Source: Lysinibacillus sp. (GTDB lineage: Bacteria; Bacillota; Bacilli; Bacillales_A; Planococcaceae). From it: 7,507 bases of DNA. Below, piece by piece: positions 1-7,507 of this stretch (its first letter is position 1; each line of letters starts with the position of its first letter). Both the position numbers and the translations under genes were made by a program. The stretch covers positions 1-7,507 of the forward strand of contig JAAYHP010000309.1 in assembly GCA_012735355.1 (NCBI GenBank). The letters are read 5' to 3'. Under the pieces are notes generated by a model. The model had not been told where the DNA came from. It worked only from the letters and a program-made list of their open reading frames with translations, and searched no databases.

Positions 1-1011
1 GTGTTGCATGGCTATGCAGTTACACTAAGGTATTCTTCCATCCGTCCTGATTTACCAATTCTATTAAAAGGAATTGTAGAAAAAAAGTTAAATATTTTTG
101 ATTACTTAATGATGACAACGGATGGTTCTCCACCGAGTTTCCATCGTGAAGGTGTTATGAATGTGTGTATTCAGATTGCCATTGAAGCTGGTGTAGATCC
201 GATTTATGCATACAACATGGCATCTTACAATATTGCAAGATATTATAATTTATCCCATTTACATGGATTCATTGCTACAGGACGCTTTGCTACATTAAAC
301 ATATTAAAAGATGAGTACACACCAAATCCGGAATCGGTTTTATCGAAAGGTGTTTGGTTAAAAAGAGATGGAAAAAAGGTACAAGCTATACCACCAATTG
401 ATTGGGGAGAACTTCCACCCTTTGATATAAACTTTGACTTAACTGATGAAGATTTCCAAATTTCTACTCCAATCGGTATAGAGATGGTCAACGATGTTAT
501 TACAAAACCTTATTCAGTGAATTTCCACTTAAACAAAAATGAAATTCCAAAAGAATCCGACGAAAGTTTTGTAATGCTCCTTGATCGTAAAGGAAAGTGG
601 AGAATTAATACAATACTTAAAGGCTTTGGAACCAATGTAAAAGGCTTTGCTTCGTCCTATTCCAATACTGGGGCAATTATTGTAATTGGGAAAAGTAAGG
701 AAGATATGAAGCATGCATTTCAAGAAATGAAGAAATTAAAAGGAGGAATTGTCCTCGTAGAAGATGGGAAAGTAGTTGAATCGCTTCCACTAACAGGAGC
801 AGGAATATTCTCTATTGAACAAGTAGAAGACTTAATAGAGAAAGAGTTAGCTATAAAAAAGGCGTTAAAAGAACGAGGCTATCATCACACCGATGCAATT
901 TACACATTGTTCTTTTTACAATCAACACATTTACCATATATTCGTATCACACCAAAAGGAATATTTGATGTAATGAAAAAAGAAGTAATGATTCCTGTTG
1001 TGATGCGCTAG
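1..1011 (+). CDS. yerA: YerA, adenine deaminase-like amidohydrolase (C-terminal part, 5' end outside window)
   Basis: This is the last 336 codons of an amidohydrolase of the adenine deaminase (Ade) family, of the YerA type. Family members hydrolyse adenine to hypoxanthine and ammonia in the cytoplasm; for YerA itself that activity is inferred only from homology. YerA proteins are, from memory, about 580 residues, so roughly the first 40 percent, including the N-terminal HxH metal site, lies upstream of the window. The GTG at base 1 is therefore an internal Val codon. Visible (numbered in this fragment) are the TTDG strand near residues 39-42, whose Asp41 fits the metal-binding Asp of the barrel; a helix with N-A-R near 78-80; and GFIATGRFATLNIL (89-102), the usual end of the metal-dependent hydrolase fold. 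An Ade-type C-terminal domain follows, with PLTGAGIFS (263-271) and a LPYIRIT-KGIFDV stretch near 310-325. It ends in TAG, 17 bases before yerB, so the two are very probably cotranscribed. Confidence 0.88.
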   Translation: MLHGYAVTLRYSSIRPDLPILLKGIVEKKLNIFDYLMMTTDGSPPSFHREGVMNVCIQIAIEAGVDPIYAYNMASYNIARYYNLSHLHGFIATGRFATLNILKDEYTPNPESVLSKGVWLKRDGKKVQAIPPIDWGELPPFDINFDLTDEDFQISTPIGIEMVNDVITKPYSVNFHLNKNEIPKESDESFVMLLDRKGKWRINTILKGFGTNVKGFASSYSNTGAIIVIGKSKEDMKHAFQEMKKLKGGIVLVEDGKVVESLPLTGAGIFSIEQVEDLIEKELAIKKALKERGYHHTDAIYTLFFLQSTHLPYIRITPKGIFDVMKKEVMIPVVMR

Positions 1012-1028
1012 TTGAAGGGGAGTATACT

Positions 1029-2084
1029 ATGTTTTCGAAAAACAGTTTGTTCTGTGTTGTAGCAACTGTATCACTACTTGCAGCATGTGGAGATAAGGAA
1101 TCTAGCATTGAAGAAGTAGAAAAACCACAAGTGCCTGAAGAAGAGGTAGTGGAGGAAGTATTTTTTATCACACCATTTTCTGGAGAAAAGGCCTCCAATG
1201 AAATAACGATGCGACCTATAATTGCAACGATTAATAATCATCCTGCTGCCCGTCCCCAATCTGGGCTAAAGAGTGCCGACGTTGTTTATGAAATGCTTGC
1301 AGAAGGGGATGTAACAAGATTTTTAGCGTTGTTCCAATCAGAAATTCCTGATAACATCGGTCCAATTCGAAGCGCAAGATCTTATTTCATTGAACTGGCA
1401 GATGGTTTAGATGCCTTTTACATTGCCCACGGGTATAGCCCAGAAGCAAAACAAATGTTAGAAAACGGCATTGTTGATAATATTAACGGTATGCATTACG
1501 ACGGTACAATTTTTAAACGCTCAAAAGAACGAAAAGCACCACACAACTCTTACATTGCTGGTGAAAACTTAGAGACCGCAGCTGAAAAAGTAAACGCTTC
1601 ACTTCTCTATCAGAAAAAAGTATCGTATACTTATTATAATGAAGAAGAAAGTGTTAAAATAGGTACGCCAGCTGAAGAAATTCATGTGCGATATAGTAGC
1701 AGTGAAAACTTTAACAGTACCTATTCCTACGACCCGGTAAGCAATACGTATTCCCGTTCTTCTGGCGGAACGATAACGACAGATTTGTTAACGGGAGAAC
1801 CGATTGCGTTAGCCAATGTGCTAGCCTTTGAAATGGAACATTGGGTCATTGATAATCAAGGAAGACGGGAAATTGATATTTTCTCAGGAGGGAAAGCCTA
1901 TGTCTTCCAAGAAGGTATGATGAGAGAAGTACGTTGGGAAAATATTGACGGTGTTTTAACAGCAGTTGAAGCTGACGGTAGTGAAGTGAAACTCGTGCCA
2001 GGTAAAACATGGATTAACTTTGTGCCTACAAATCCGGGAATTGCTACGTCCGTTACATACACAAATTCAGAGCAGCAAAGTTGA
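1029..2084 (+). CDS. yerB: YerB, DUF3048-family lipoprotein
   Basis: This encodes a 351-residue secreted lipoprotein of the YerB / DUF3048 family, whose molecular function is unknown. The N-terminus has one Lys (residue 4), a hydrophobic stretch (about 7-19) and the lipobox LAAC (17-20). Cys20 should therefore be lipidated and the mature protein anchored to the outer face of the membrane. A Glu-rich, probably unstructured linker (about 24-44) follows. The DUF3048 N-terminal domain begins near residue 59, with NNHPAARPQSGL (69-80), the AEGDVTR segment (91-97) and GPIRSARSYF (111-120), all typical of the family. A second, beta-rich DUF3048 C-terminal domain covers about 210-345. The ATG start is supported by AAGGGGAG at 1015-1022, six bases upstream, and is the only start that gives a signal peptide. 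The gene lies between yerA and yerC with gaps of 17 and 15 bases. No catalytic residue can be assigned. Confidence 0.93.
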   Translation: MFSKNSLFCVVATVSLLAACGDKESSIEEVEKPQVPEEEVVEEVFFITPFSGEKASNEITMRPIIATINNHPAARPQSGLKSADVVYEMLAEGDVTRFLALFQSEIPDNIGPIRSARSYFIELADGLDAFYIAHGYSPEAKQMLENGIVDNINGMHYDGTIFKRSKERKAPHNSYIAGENLETAAEKVNASLLYQKKVSYTYYNEEESVKIGTPAEEIHVRYSSSENFNSTYSYDPVSNTYSRSSGGTITTDLLTGEPIALANVLAFEMEHWVIDNQGRREIDIFSGGKAYVFQEGMMREVRWENIDGVLTAVEADGSEVKLVPGKTWINFVPTNPGIATSVTYTNSEQQS

Positions 2085-2099
2085 AAGGATGAAAAGTGA

Positions 2100-2417
2100 A
2101 TGCAGGTTGATAAAATTCGTGGTCATCAAACAGATCAACTATTTAAAGCGATTTTAGAGTTAAAAGACCTTGAAGAATGCTATAAATTTTTCGATGACTT
2201 ATGCACGATTAGTGAGATTCAATCGATGGCTCAACGTTTTGAAGTAGCACATCTTTTGCGTTTAAAGAAAACATACGAAACTATAAAAAAGGAAACAGGA
2301 GCATCTACTGCAACGATTTCTCGCGTACGTCGTTGTTTCGATTACGGGAACGATGCATACGATGAAATGCTAGGTCGCCTTTATCCAGACGAAAAGCCGT
2401 TTAATGAAGATAAATAG
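2100..2417 (+). CDS. yerC: YerC, TrpR-family helix-turn-helix regulator
   Basis: This encodes a 105-residue, all-helical cytoplasmic protein of the YerC/YecD branch of the TrpR repressor family. The N-terminal helices (about 10-55) resemble the TrpR dimerisation core, with the conserved ISEIQSMAQRFEVAHLL segment at 37-53. A helix-turn-helix covers about 58-80, with TYETIKKETGAS as first helix and turn and TATISRVRRCF as recognition helix. The length matches the family (about 100 residues). YerC is a paralogue of, not the same as, tryptophan repressor; I recall proposals that it controls histidine biosynthesis genes in Bacilli, which this window cannot test. The start is chosen from AAAGGATG at 2084-2091, eight bases before ATG; the SD overlaps the yerB stop, so translation is probably coupled. 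It is the last gene of the yerABC unit and is followed by a terminator. Confidence 0.93.
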   Translation: MQVDKIRGHQTDQLFKAILELKDLEECYKFFDDLCTISEIQSMAQRFEVAHLLRLKKTYETIKKETGASTATISRVRRCFDYGNDAYDEMLGRLYPDEKPFNEDK

Positions 2418-2430
2418 GTTTTAATTTGAG

Positions 2431-2466
2431 GTTGTCTTATGTTAGTAAACATGAGGCAACTTTTTT
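2431..2466 (+). terminator. Intrinsic (Rho-independent) terminator after yerC
   Basis: A 13-base-pair stem is formed by 2431-2443 (GTTGTCTTATGTT) and 2448-2460 (AACATGAGGCAAC) around the four-base loop AGTA. All pairs are Watson-Crick except two G-U wobbles. Six T residues follow directly at 2461-2466. It begins 14 bases after the yerC stop, so it separates the yerABC unit from the pcrB transcription unit. Confidence 0.92.
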
Positions 2467-2492
2467 GTTGAGGATAAAGGAAGGGATGTATT

Positions 2493-2585
2493 GTGCAGAA
2501 GAAATATCGCGCCTATAAGATATGTAGCTTTTCCACCGATAACACTTTACGATATACTTGTAAACAGAATGTAAAAAGGGAGTAG
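2493..2585 (+). CDS. Possible 30-codon leader or small-protein ORF
   Basis: GTG at 2493 opens a 30-codon frame that ends in TAG at 2583-2585, eight bases before the pcrB ATG. An SD-like AAAGGAAGGG sits at 2476-2485, seven bases upstream of the GTG. The peptide would be basic (starting MQKKYRAYK) with two Cys and no hydrophobic segment, and I do not recognise it. Two points argue against it. An ATG at 2486 shares the same SD and gives an overlapping 10-codon frame ending at 2518. The best pcrB promoter candidate (2530-2558) lies inside the ORF. The frame may well be chance. Confidence 0.2.
   Translation: MQKKYRAYKICSFSTDNTLRYTCKQNVKRE
2530..2558 (+). promoter_or_regulatory. Candidate SigA promoter for pcrB
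   Basis: A -35-like TTTCCA (2530-2535, four of six consensus bases) and a -10 TATACT (2553-2558, five of six) are separated by exactly 17 bases. Transcription would start near 2565, about 30 bases before the pcrB ATG and just upstream of its ribosome binding site. Its position after a strong terminator makes a promoter here necessary in principle; the exact boxes are inferred. Confidence 0.45.
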
Positions 2586-2593
2586 GTGCCTTT

Positions 2594-3286
2594 ATGGATT
2601 TTAAAGATTGGCGTCATATATTTAAAATTGATCCAGCAAAAGAAATTTCAGATGAAGATTTAGAAAAAATTTGTGAATCCGGTACAGATCTCATTTTAGT
2701 TGGCGGAACAGATGGAGTCACTTTAGATAACGTGCTTGATAAACTCGTTCGCATAAGACGTTTCTCTGTACCAATCGCTTTAGAAATATCAACGATCGAC
2801 TCAATTACACCTGGATTTGACTATTACCTTATTCCATCGGTTTTAAATAGTACAAATACGAAATGGGTAAAAGATCTTCACCATGCCGCTATTAAAGAAT
2901 ACGGGGATATTATGGTTTGGGATGAACTAATTGCAGAAGGCTATTGTGTATTAAATCCTGATTGTAAGGTCGCTAAGGCTACGGAAGCAAAGACAGATTT
3001 ATCGAAAGAAGATGTCATTGCTTACGCCAGACTTGCAGAAAATTATTTTAAGCTCCCTATTTTTTATGTAGAGTATAGCGGTACATACGGTGACGTTGAA
3101 ATCGTTTCAGCTGTGAAAGAGGTACTAAAAGAAACACAGCTCTTTTACGGAGGCGGCATTCACAAAGCACAGCAAGCGAAGGAAATGGCACAGTTTGCGG
3201 ATACAGTGATTGTCGGCAACGTCATTTACGACGATTTAAATGAAGCGTTAAAAACAGTAGACGCTGTAAAAAGCGTAACAATCTAA
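2594..3286 (+). CDS. pcrB: PcrB, heptaprenylglyceryl phosphate synthase
   Basis: This encodes a 230-residue cytoplasmic TIM-barrel prenyltransferase of the PcrB/GGGPS family, close to the roughly 228 residues usual in Bacilli. It joins sn-glycerol-1-phosphate to heptaprenyl diphosphate, giving heptaprenylglyceryl phosphate, an archaea-like ether lipid precursor. The expected ligand positions are visible. Lys11 and Asp13 occur near the N-terminus (HIFKIDP), with Thr39 in VGGTDG (36-41) for glycerol phosphate and magnesium binding. Phosphate-binding loops are [10 protein letters not shown] (158-167), GGGI (186-189) and GN (208-209). The ATG follows AAAGGGAG (2575-2582, 11 bases away) and a closer AGGTG (2584-2588, 5 bases away). 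It has its own candidate promoter after the yerC terminator. The 66 bases before pcrA contain no terminator, so read-through into pcrA is likely despite pcrA's own promoter. Confidence 0.96.
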   Translation: MDFKDWRHIFKIDPAKEISDEDLEKICESGTDLILVGGTDGVTLDNVLDKLVRIRRFSVPIALEISTIDSITPGFDYYLIPSVLNSTNTKWVKDLHHAAIKEYGDIMVWDELIAEGYCVLNPDCKVAKATEAKTDLSKEDVIAYARLAENYFKLPIFYVEYSGTYGDVEIVSAVKEVLKETQLFYGGGIHKAQQAKEMAQFADTVIVGNVIYDDLNEALKTVDAVKSVTI

Positions 3287-3294
3287 ACGGTGCG

Positions 3295-3318
3295 TTGAAA
3301 AACTGTTTATAGTATAAT
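3295..3318 (+). promoter_or_regulatory. Candidate pcrA promoter (perfect TATAAT)
   Basis: A perfect -10 hexamer TATAAT lies at 3313-3318, 34 bases before the pcrA ATG. The only good -35-like hexamer nearby is TTGAAA at 3295-3300, but the spacing is just 12 bases, too short for a standard SigA promoter, and no TG extension precedes the -10. Either a degenerate -35 near 3290-3296 is used or the promoter is weak. The -10 is convincing; the full promoter is less so. Confidence 0.5.
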
Positions 3319-3320
3319 GT

Positions 3321-3335
3321 AGAACAAACGTTTGT
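3321..3335 (+). promoter_or_regulatory. Candidate LexA (SOS) operator upstream of pcrA
   Basis: GAACAAACGTTT at 3322-3333 fits the core GAACRNRYGTTY of the Bacillus LexA/DinR box; the flanking bases (A at 3321, G at 3334) depart from the outer C and C of the consensus. It overlaps a perfect 12-base palindrome ACAAACGTTTGT (3324-3335) and lies directly after the TATAAT box, over the expected start of transcription, a usual place for a repressor. I recall that pcrA-ligA belongs to the SOS response in B. subtilis, which agrees. The site is inferred from sequence only. Confidence 0.5.
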
Positions 3336-3352
3336 GTTAAGAGAGGTGCACC

Positions 3353-4780
3353 ATGGAATATTTAGCGAAAAATTTATTGAATGGAATGAATCCGCAACAA
3401 GAAGAGGCGGTAAAAACGACAGAAGGACCCCTTCTTATTATGGCTGGTGCAGGTTCAGGGAAAACGAGGGTACTCACCCACAGAATCGCTTATTTAATTG
3501 TTGAAAAACAAGTTTATCCATCCAAGATTTTAGCGATTACCTTTACGAATAAAGCGGCAAGGGAAATGCGTGACCGAATTGATGGATTGCTAGGAACGGG
3601 GATTTCCGAGAGCATGTGGGTATCAACCTTCCACTCCATGTGCGTACGAATTTTAAGAAGAAATATAGACCGGATAGGGATGTCTAAAAACTTTTCTATC
3701 CTTGATTCAGCAGACCAATTAACAGCAGTGAAAAACGTATTTAAACAGCTAAATATTGATTCGAAACTGTACGATCCAAGAACGGTGTTACATGCCATTA
3801 GCTCTGCAAAAAATGAATGTATCACTGCGGAAGAATACAAAAAGAATGCAAATCCACACAATCCTTACGAGAGAATTGTTGGGGATGTTTATGAAGGCTA
3901 TGAAAAACTTCTTCGAAAAAATCAATCCCTCGATTTTGATGATTTAATTATGACAACGATTACACTCTTTGAGCGAGTGCCAGAAGTGTTGGAATACTAT
4001 CAAAACAAATTCCAATACATCCATGTCGATGAGTATCAAGATACGAACCATTCCCAATATAAACTTGTAAAAATGCTTGCATCTAAATTTAAAAATATTT
4101 GTGTCGTAGGGGATTCTGACCAATCCATTTATCGTTGGAGAGGTGCGGATATTAGCAATATTTTATCCTTCGAAAAAGATTATCCGAATGCGAAAGTGAT
4201 TTTGCTTGAACAAAACTATCGTTCCACGAAGCGAATACTCGAAGCAGCCAATGATGTGATTTCTAATAACGAAAGCCGTTACCCGAAAAAATTGCGTACC
4301 GATAATCCTGAAGGGGAAAAAGTTGTTGTCTACACTGCTCGGGATGAAAAAGATGAAGCGCAATATGTCGTAAAAACGATTAAAGAATTGATGGAAAAAG
4401 AAGGTCGCACTTTAAATGATTTTGCCATTCTTTATCGCACGAATGCCCAGTCTCGTGCGATGGAGGAAGTGTTAGTCAAATCGAATTTACAATACACGAT
4501 TGTTGGCGGTACGAAATTCTATGATCGAAAAGAAATTAAAGATTTGCTAGCTTATTTAAGACTTATTGCCAACAATGACGACGATTTATCCCTAGCACGA
4601 ATTATTAACGTACCGAAACGAAGCATTGGAGAGACGACAATTGAAAAAATGGCAACCTTTGCTATCGAACGGGAACAATCTATTTTTGAGGCGTTAAAGG
4701 ACGTTCACTTGATGGGATTGACACCTAGAGCCATTAACGCTGTACGAGGTTTCCGAGAGATGATTGAAGGTTTCACCTAA
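3353..4780 (+). CDS. pcrA: PcrA N-terminal part (helicase domains 1A, 1B, part of 2A and 2B)
   Basis: This is the 475-residue open part of pcrA before the internal TAA. The ATG is supported by GAGAGGTG at 3341-3348 and by alignment of the N-terminus with the Q motif (GMNPQQ, 11-16). It carries the ATP-binding half of the enzyme. Walker A is at 31-38, motif Ia [14 protein letters not shown] follows near 58-71, the Walker B DEYQD is at 226-230, then motif III and motif IV (EQNYRST). The part of 2A with [14 protein letters not shown] and the first half of subdomain 2B follow. Motifs V and VI, which complete the ATPase and DNA site from the other RecA-like lobe, are absent. Alone it should be inactive as a helicase, though it could still bind DNA or nucleotide. 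It lies 66 bases after pcrB, behind its own promoter and putative LexA site. Confidence 0.85.
   Translation: MEYLAKNLLNGMNPQQEEAVKTTEGPLLIMAGAGSGKTRVLTHRIAYLIVEKQVYPSKILAITFTNKAAREMRDRIDGLLGTGISESMWVSTFHSMCVRILRRNIDRIGMSKNFSILDSADQLTAVKNVFKQLNIDSKLYDPRTVLHAISSAKNECITAEEYKKNANPHNPYERIVGDVYEGYEKLLRKNQSLDFDDLIMTTITLFERVPEVLEYYQNKFQYIHVDEYQDTNHSQYKLVKMLASKFKNICVVGDSDQSIYRWRGADISNILSFEKDYPNAKVILLEQNYRSTKRILEAANDVISNNESRYPKKLRTDNPEGEKVVVYTARDEKDEAQYVVKTIKELMEKEGRTLNDFAILYRTNAQSRAMEEVLVKSNLQYTIVGGTKFYDRKEIKDLLAYLRLIANNDDDLSLARIINVPKRSIGETTIEKMATFAIEREQSIFEALKDVHLMGLTPRAINAVRGFREMIEGFT
4778..4780 (+). other. pcrA: In-frame TAA inside pcrA (probable CAA-to-TAA change, Gln476)
   Basis: The TAA stands where the protein context reads [21 protein letters not shown]. 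From memory, Bacillus PcrA has a QMQ motif before this [14 protein letters not shown] segment, so the ancestral codon was most likely CAA and one C-to-T transition explains the stop. The reading frame is the same on both sides, ruling out an indel. The base after the stop is A, which gives no special support for read-through, and I see no stop-recoding structure downstream. Confidence 0.9.
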
Positions 4781-5602
4781 ATGCAAGACTATTTATCAGT
4801 AACGGAATTAGTGGAAGAAGTGATTGAAAAATCCGGATATCGCGAAATGCTTGAAAAGGAAAATACGATTGAATCCCAAAGCCGATTAGAAAACATTGAT
4901 GAGTTTTTATCCGTAACGAAAGCCTTTGAAGAAAGAAGCGACGACAAATCCCTCGTTGCTTTTTTAACAGACCTTGCACTCATTGCTGATATCGATACGT
5001 TAGATGAAGAGGAACAATCGAAAGAAAGCATTGTGCTAATGACAATGCACTCTGCAAAGGGCTTAGAATTTCCGGTTGTTTTCATCATCGGTATGGAAGA
5101 AAATATTTTCCCTCATTCACGTTCTTTAGGAGATAAAGCGGAAATGGAAGAAGAGCGTAGATTAGCCTATGTAGGAATTACTCGAGCGGAAGAACGGCTT
5201 TACTTAACTTGCGCTTCCTATCGAACGCTTTTTGGTCGCTCTAGCTCCAATTTACCATCACGCTTCATAAAGGAAATTTCCGATGATAATATTCAATCTG
5301 TTTCAAAATCATATAGTTTTGAACCATCGGAACAAAACTTACCTTTTGCATCGAAAAAGCCTGCTGAAAGCTATACACGCACGATTGGTCCGGTTCAAAA
5401 GAAAGCAAATGCTATCCCTATGTCAACGGGAGGCGATAAAATCTCTTGGAAAGTGGGAGATAAAGCCCTACACGGTAAATGGGGAACAGGCGTCGTTGTG
5501 AGTGTAAAAGGTGAAGGGGACGATATGGAATTGGATATTGCATTCCCTGAAAAAGGTATTAAACGACTCCTTGCGAAGTTTGCGCCGATTACAAAAGCTT
5601 AA
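4781..5602 (+). CDS. pcrA: PcrA C-terminal part (rest of 2B, 2A with motifs V and VI, RNA polymerase-binding tail)
   Basis: This open frame of 273 codons begins with the native Met that directly follows the internal TAA. GAAGG at 4766-4770 lies ten bases upstream and, with the TAAATG arrangement, could allow ribosomes to restart. It contains the second half of subdomain 2B, motif [12 protein letters not shown] (88-98 in this fragment), motif [18 protein letters not shown] (123-138, with the ATP-contacting Arg135), a disordered linker (about 170-220) and a C-terminal beta-rich tail ([15 protein letters not shown] onward) like the RNA polymerase-binding Tudor fold of PcrA. Without the first part it has no Walker A or B motif and cannot hydrolyse ATP. 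Whether it is translated separately is unknown. It ends 35 bases before ligA with no terminator between. Confidence 0.7.
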   Translation: MQDYLSVTELVEEVIEKSGYREMLEKENTIESQSRLENIDEFLSVTKAFEERSDDKSLVAFLTDLALIADIDTLDEEEQSKESIVLMTMHSAKGLEFPVVFIIGMEENIFPHSRSLGDKAEMEEERRLAYVGITRAEERLYLTCASYRTLFGRSSSNLPSRFIKEISDDNIQSVSKSYSFEPSEQNLPFASKKPAESYTRTIGPVQKKANAIPMSTGGDKISWKVGDKALHGKWGTGVVVSVKGEGDDMELDIAFPEKGIKRLLAKFAPITKA

Positions 5603-5610
5603 AATAAATA

Positions 5611-7507
<1,897 letters not shown>

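Larger units (their letters stand above)
2467..2593. other. Intergenic leader between the yerC terminator and pcrB
   Basis: This 127-base stretch holds no known gene. It has a purine-rich, SD-like run AAAGGAAGGG at 2476-2485 that is not placed to serve pcrB, two overlapping mini-ORFs, a candidate promoter at 2530-2558 and the pcrB ribosome binding site. I see no strong hairpin or riboswitch-like fold. In B. subtilis I recall a further gene, yerD, at about this position; nothing of it is visible here. Confidence 0.6.
3353..5602 (+). pseudogene. pcrA: pcrA, UvrD-family DNA helicase gene interrupted by an in-frame TAA
   Basis: Taken through its internal stop, this locus encodes PcrA, the superfamily 1A 3'-to-5' DNA helicase used in repair, rolling-circle plasmid replication and clearing of RNA polymerase and RecA from DNA. 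The virtual product is 749 positions, slightly over the usual 720-740. All helicase motifs are present and in register: Q motif near 13-16, Walker A AGAGSGKT (31-38, Lys37), DEYQD (226-230), motif III around [16 protein letters not shown], motif [11 protein letters not shown], motif [12 protein letters not shown] (564-574) and motif VI with the expected arginine at about 611. A C-terminal Tudor-like RNA polymerase-binding tail is intact. The only defect is TAA at codon 476 (4778-4780), with no frameshift. The gene is essential in B. subtilis. The locus is therefore either a sequencing error, a tolerated split gene or a true lesion; the pseudogene label is formal. Start and SD are given under the 5' ORF. 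Confidence 0.8.

Noticed and set aside
1..3. GTG at the first base as the start of a 336-residue protein
   Set aside because: The protein begins in the middle of the YerA fold, without the N-terminal metal site, and no upstream sequence exists to provide an SD. It is an internal Val codon.
947..1198. Antisense ORF of 83 codons opposite the yerA end and yerB start
   Set aside because: It is a low-complexity Ser-rich shadow of the Glu-rich yerB linker with no family resemblance; the sense-strand genes account for the sequence.
3295..3323. TTGAAA with a 17-base spacer to TGTAGA as the pcrA promoter
   Set aside because: The -10 would match only three of six bases, while a perfect TATAAT lies five bases upstream.
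3514..3861. Antisense ORF of 115 codons within pcrA
   Set aside because: It lies wholly opposite the conserved helicase domain, has no recognisable motif and is explained by codon bias of the real gene.
4778..4783. Programmed stop read-through or selenocysteine/pyrrolysine-type recoding in pcrA
   Set aside because: The stop is TAA, not TGA or TAG, the next base is A, no recoding stem-loop is evident, and PcrA families have Gln here.
4700..4800. Frameshift, insertion element or intein as the cause of the pcrA split
   Set aside because: Frame, motif spacing and flanking sequence are undisturbed. No extra DNA, repeat or target duplication is present, only a single stop codon.
4789..5088. Antisense ORF of 99 codons opposite the second part of pcrA
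   Set aside because: Ser-rich mirror of a Glu-rich coding stretch; no family features.

Overview
The window is an AT-rich, all plus-strand stretch from a Bacillus-type Firmicute. Gene order and protein motifs match the conserved yerA-yerB-yerC / pcrB / pcrA-ligA neighbourhood of Bacillaceae and Planococcaceae. My impression from the protein sequences is a Lysinibacillus/Ureibacillus-like organism, but this cannot be settled without a database search. Shine-Dalgarno (SD) sequences are strong and typical of Bacilli, and codon use looks uniform. I see no mobile element, CRISPR array, tRNA or rRNA, and no sign of horizontal transfer.

Region 1 (1-2466) is a tight three-gene unit. It holds the C-terminal part of YerA (adenine deaminase-like amidohydrolase, cut by the window edge), the lipoprotein YerB (DUF3048) and the small TrpR-family helix-turn-helix protein YerC. 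Gaps are 15-17 bases and the unit ends in a clear intrinsic terminator (2431-2466). Region 2 (2467-3286) is a 127-base leader with a candidate promoter, followed by pcrB, which makes heptaprenylglyceryl phosphate. Region 3 (3287-7507) is the DNA-repair unit. It has a promoter with a perfect TATAAT, a LexA-box-like palindrome, the helicase gene pcrA, and then ligA (NAD-dependent DNA ligase), which runs off the right edge after 623 codons.

The most unusual point is that pcrA, normally essential, is interrupted by a single in-frame TAA at 4778-4780. Reading continues in the same frame on both sides, and together the two parts rebuild a complete PcrA of 749 positions. The codon lies where I recall a conserved Gln in a QMQ motif, so a single C-to-T change (CAA to TAA) explains it. 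The stop falls in the flexible 2B subdomain. It is followed immediately by a native ATG with an SD-like GAAGG ten bases upstream, so the helicase could be made as two polypeptides by reinitiation. Sequencing error is the simplest competing explanation.

Otherwise this is a conserved housekeeping locus. I found no convincing evidence of a new multi-gene system.
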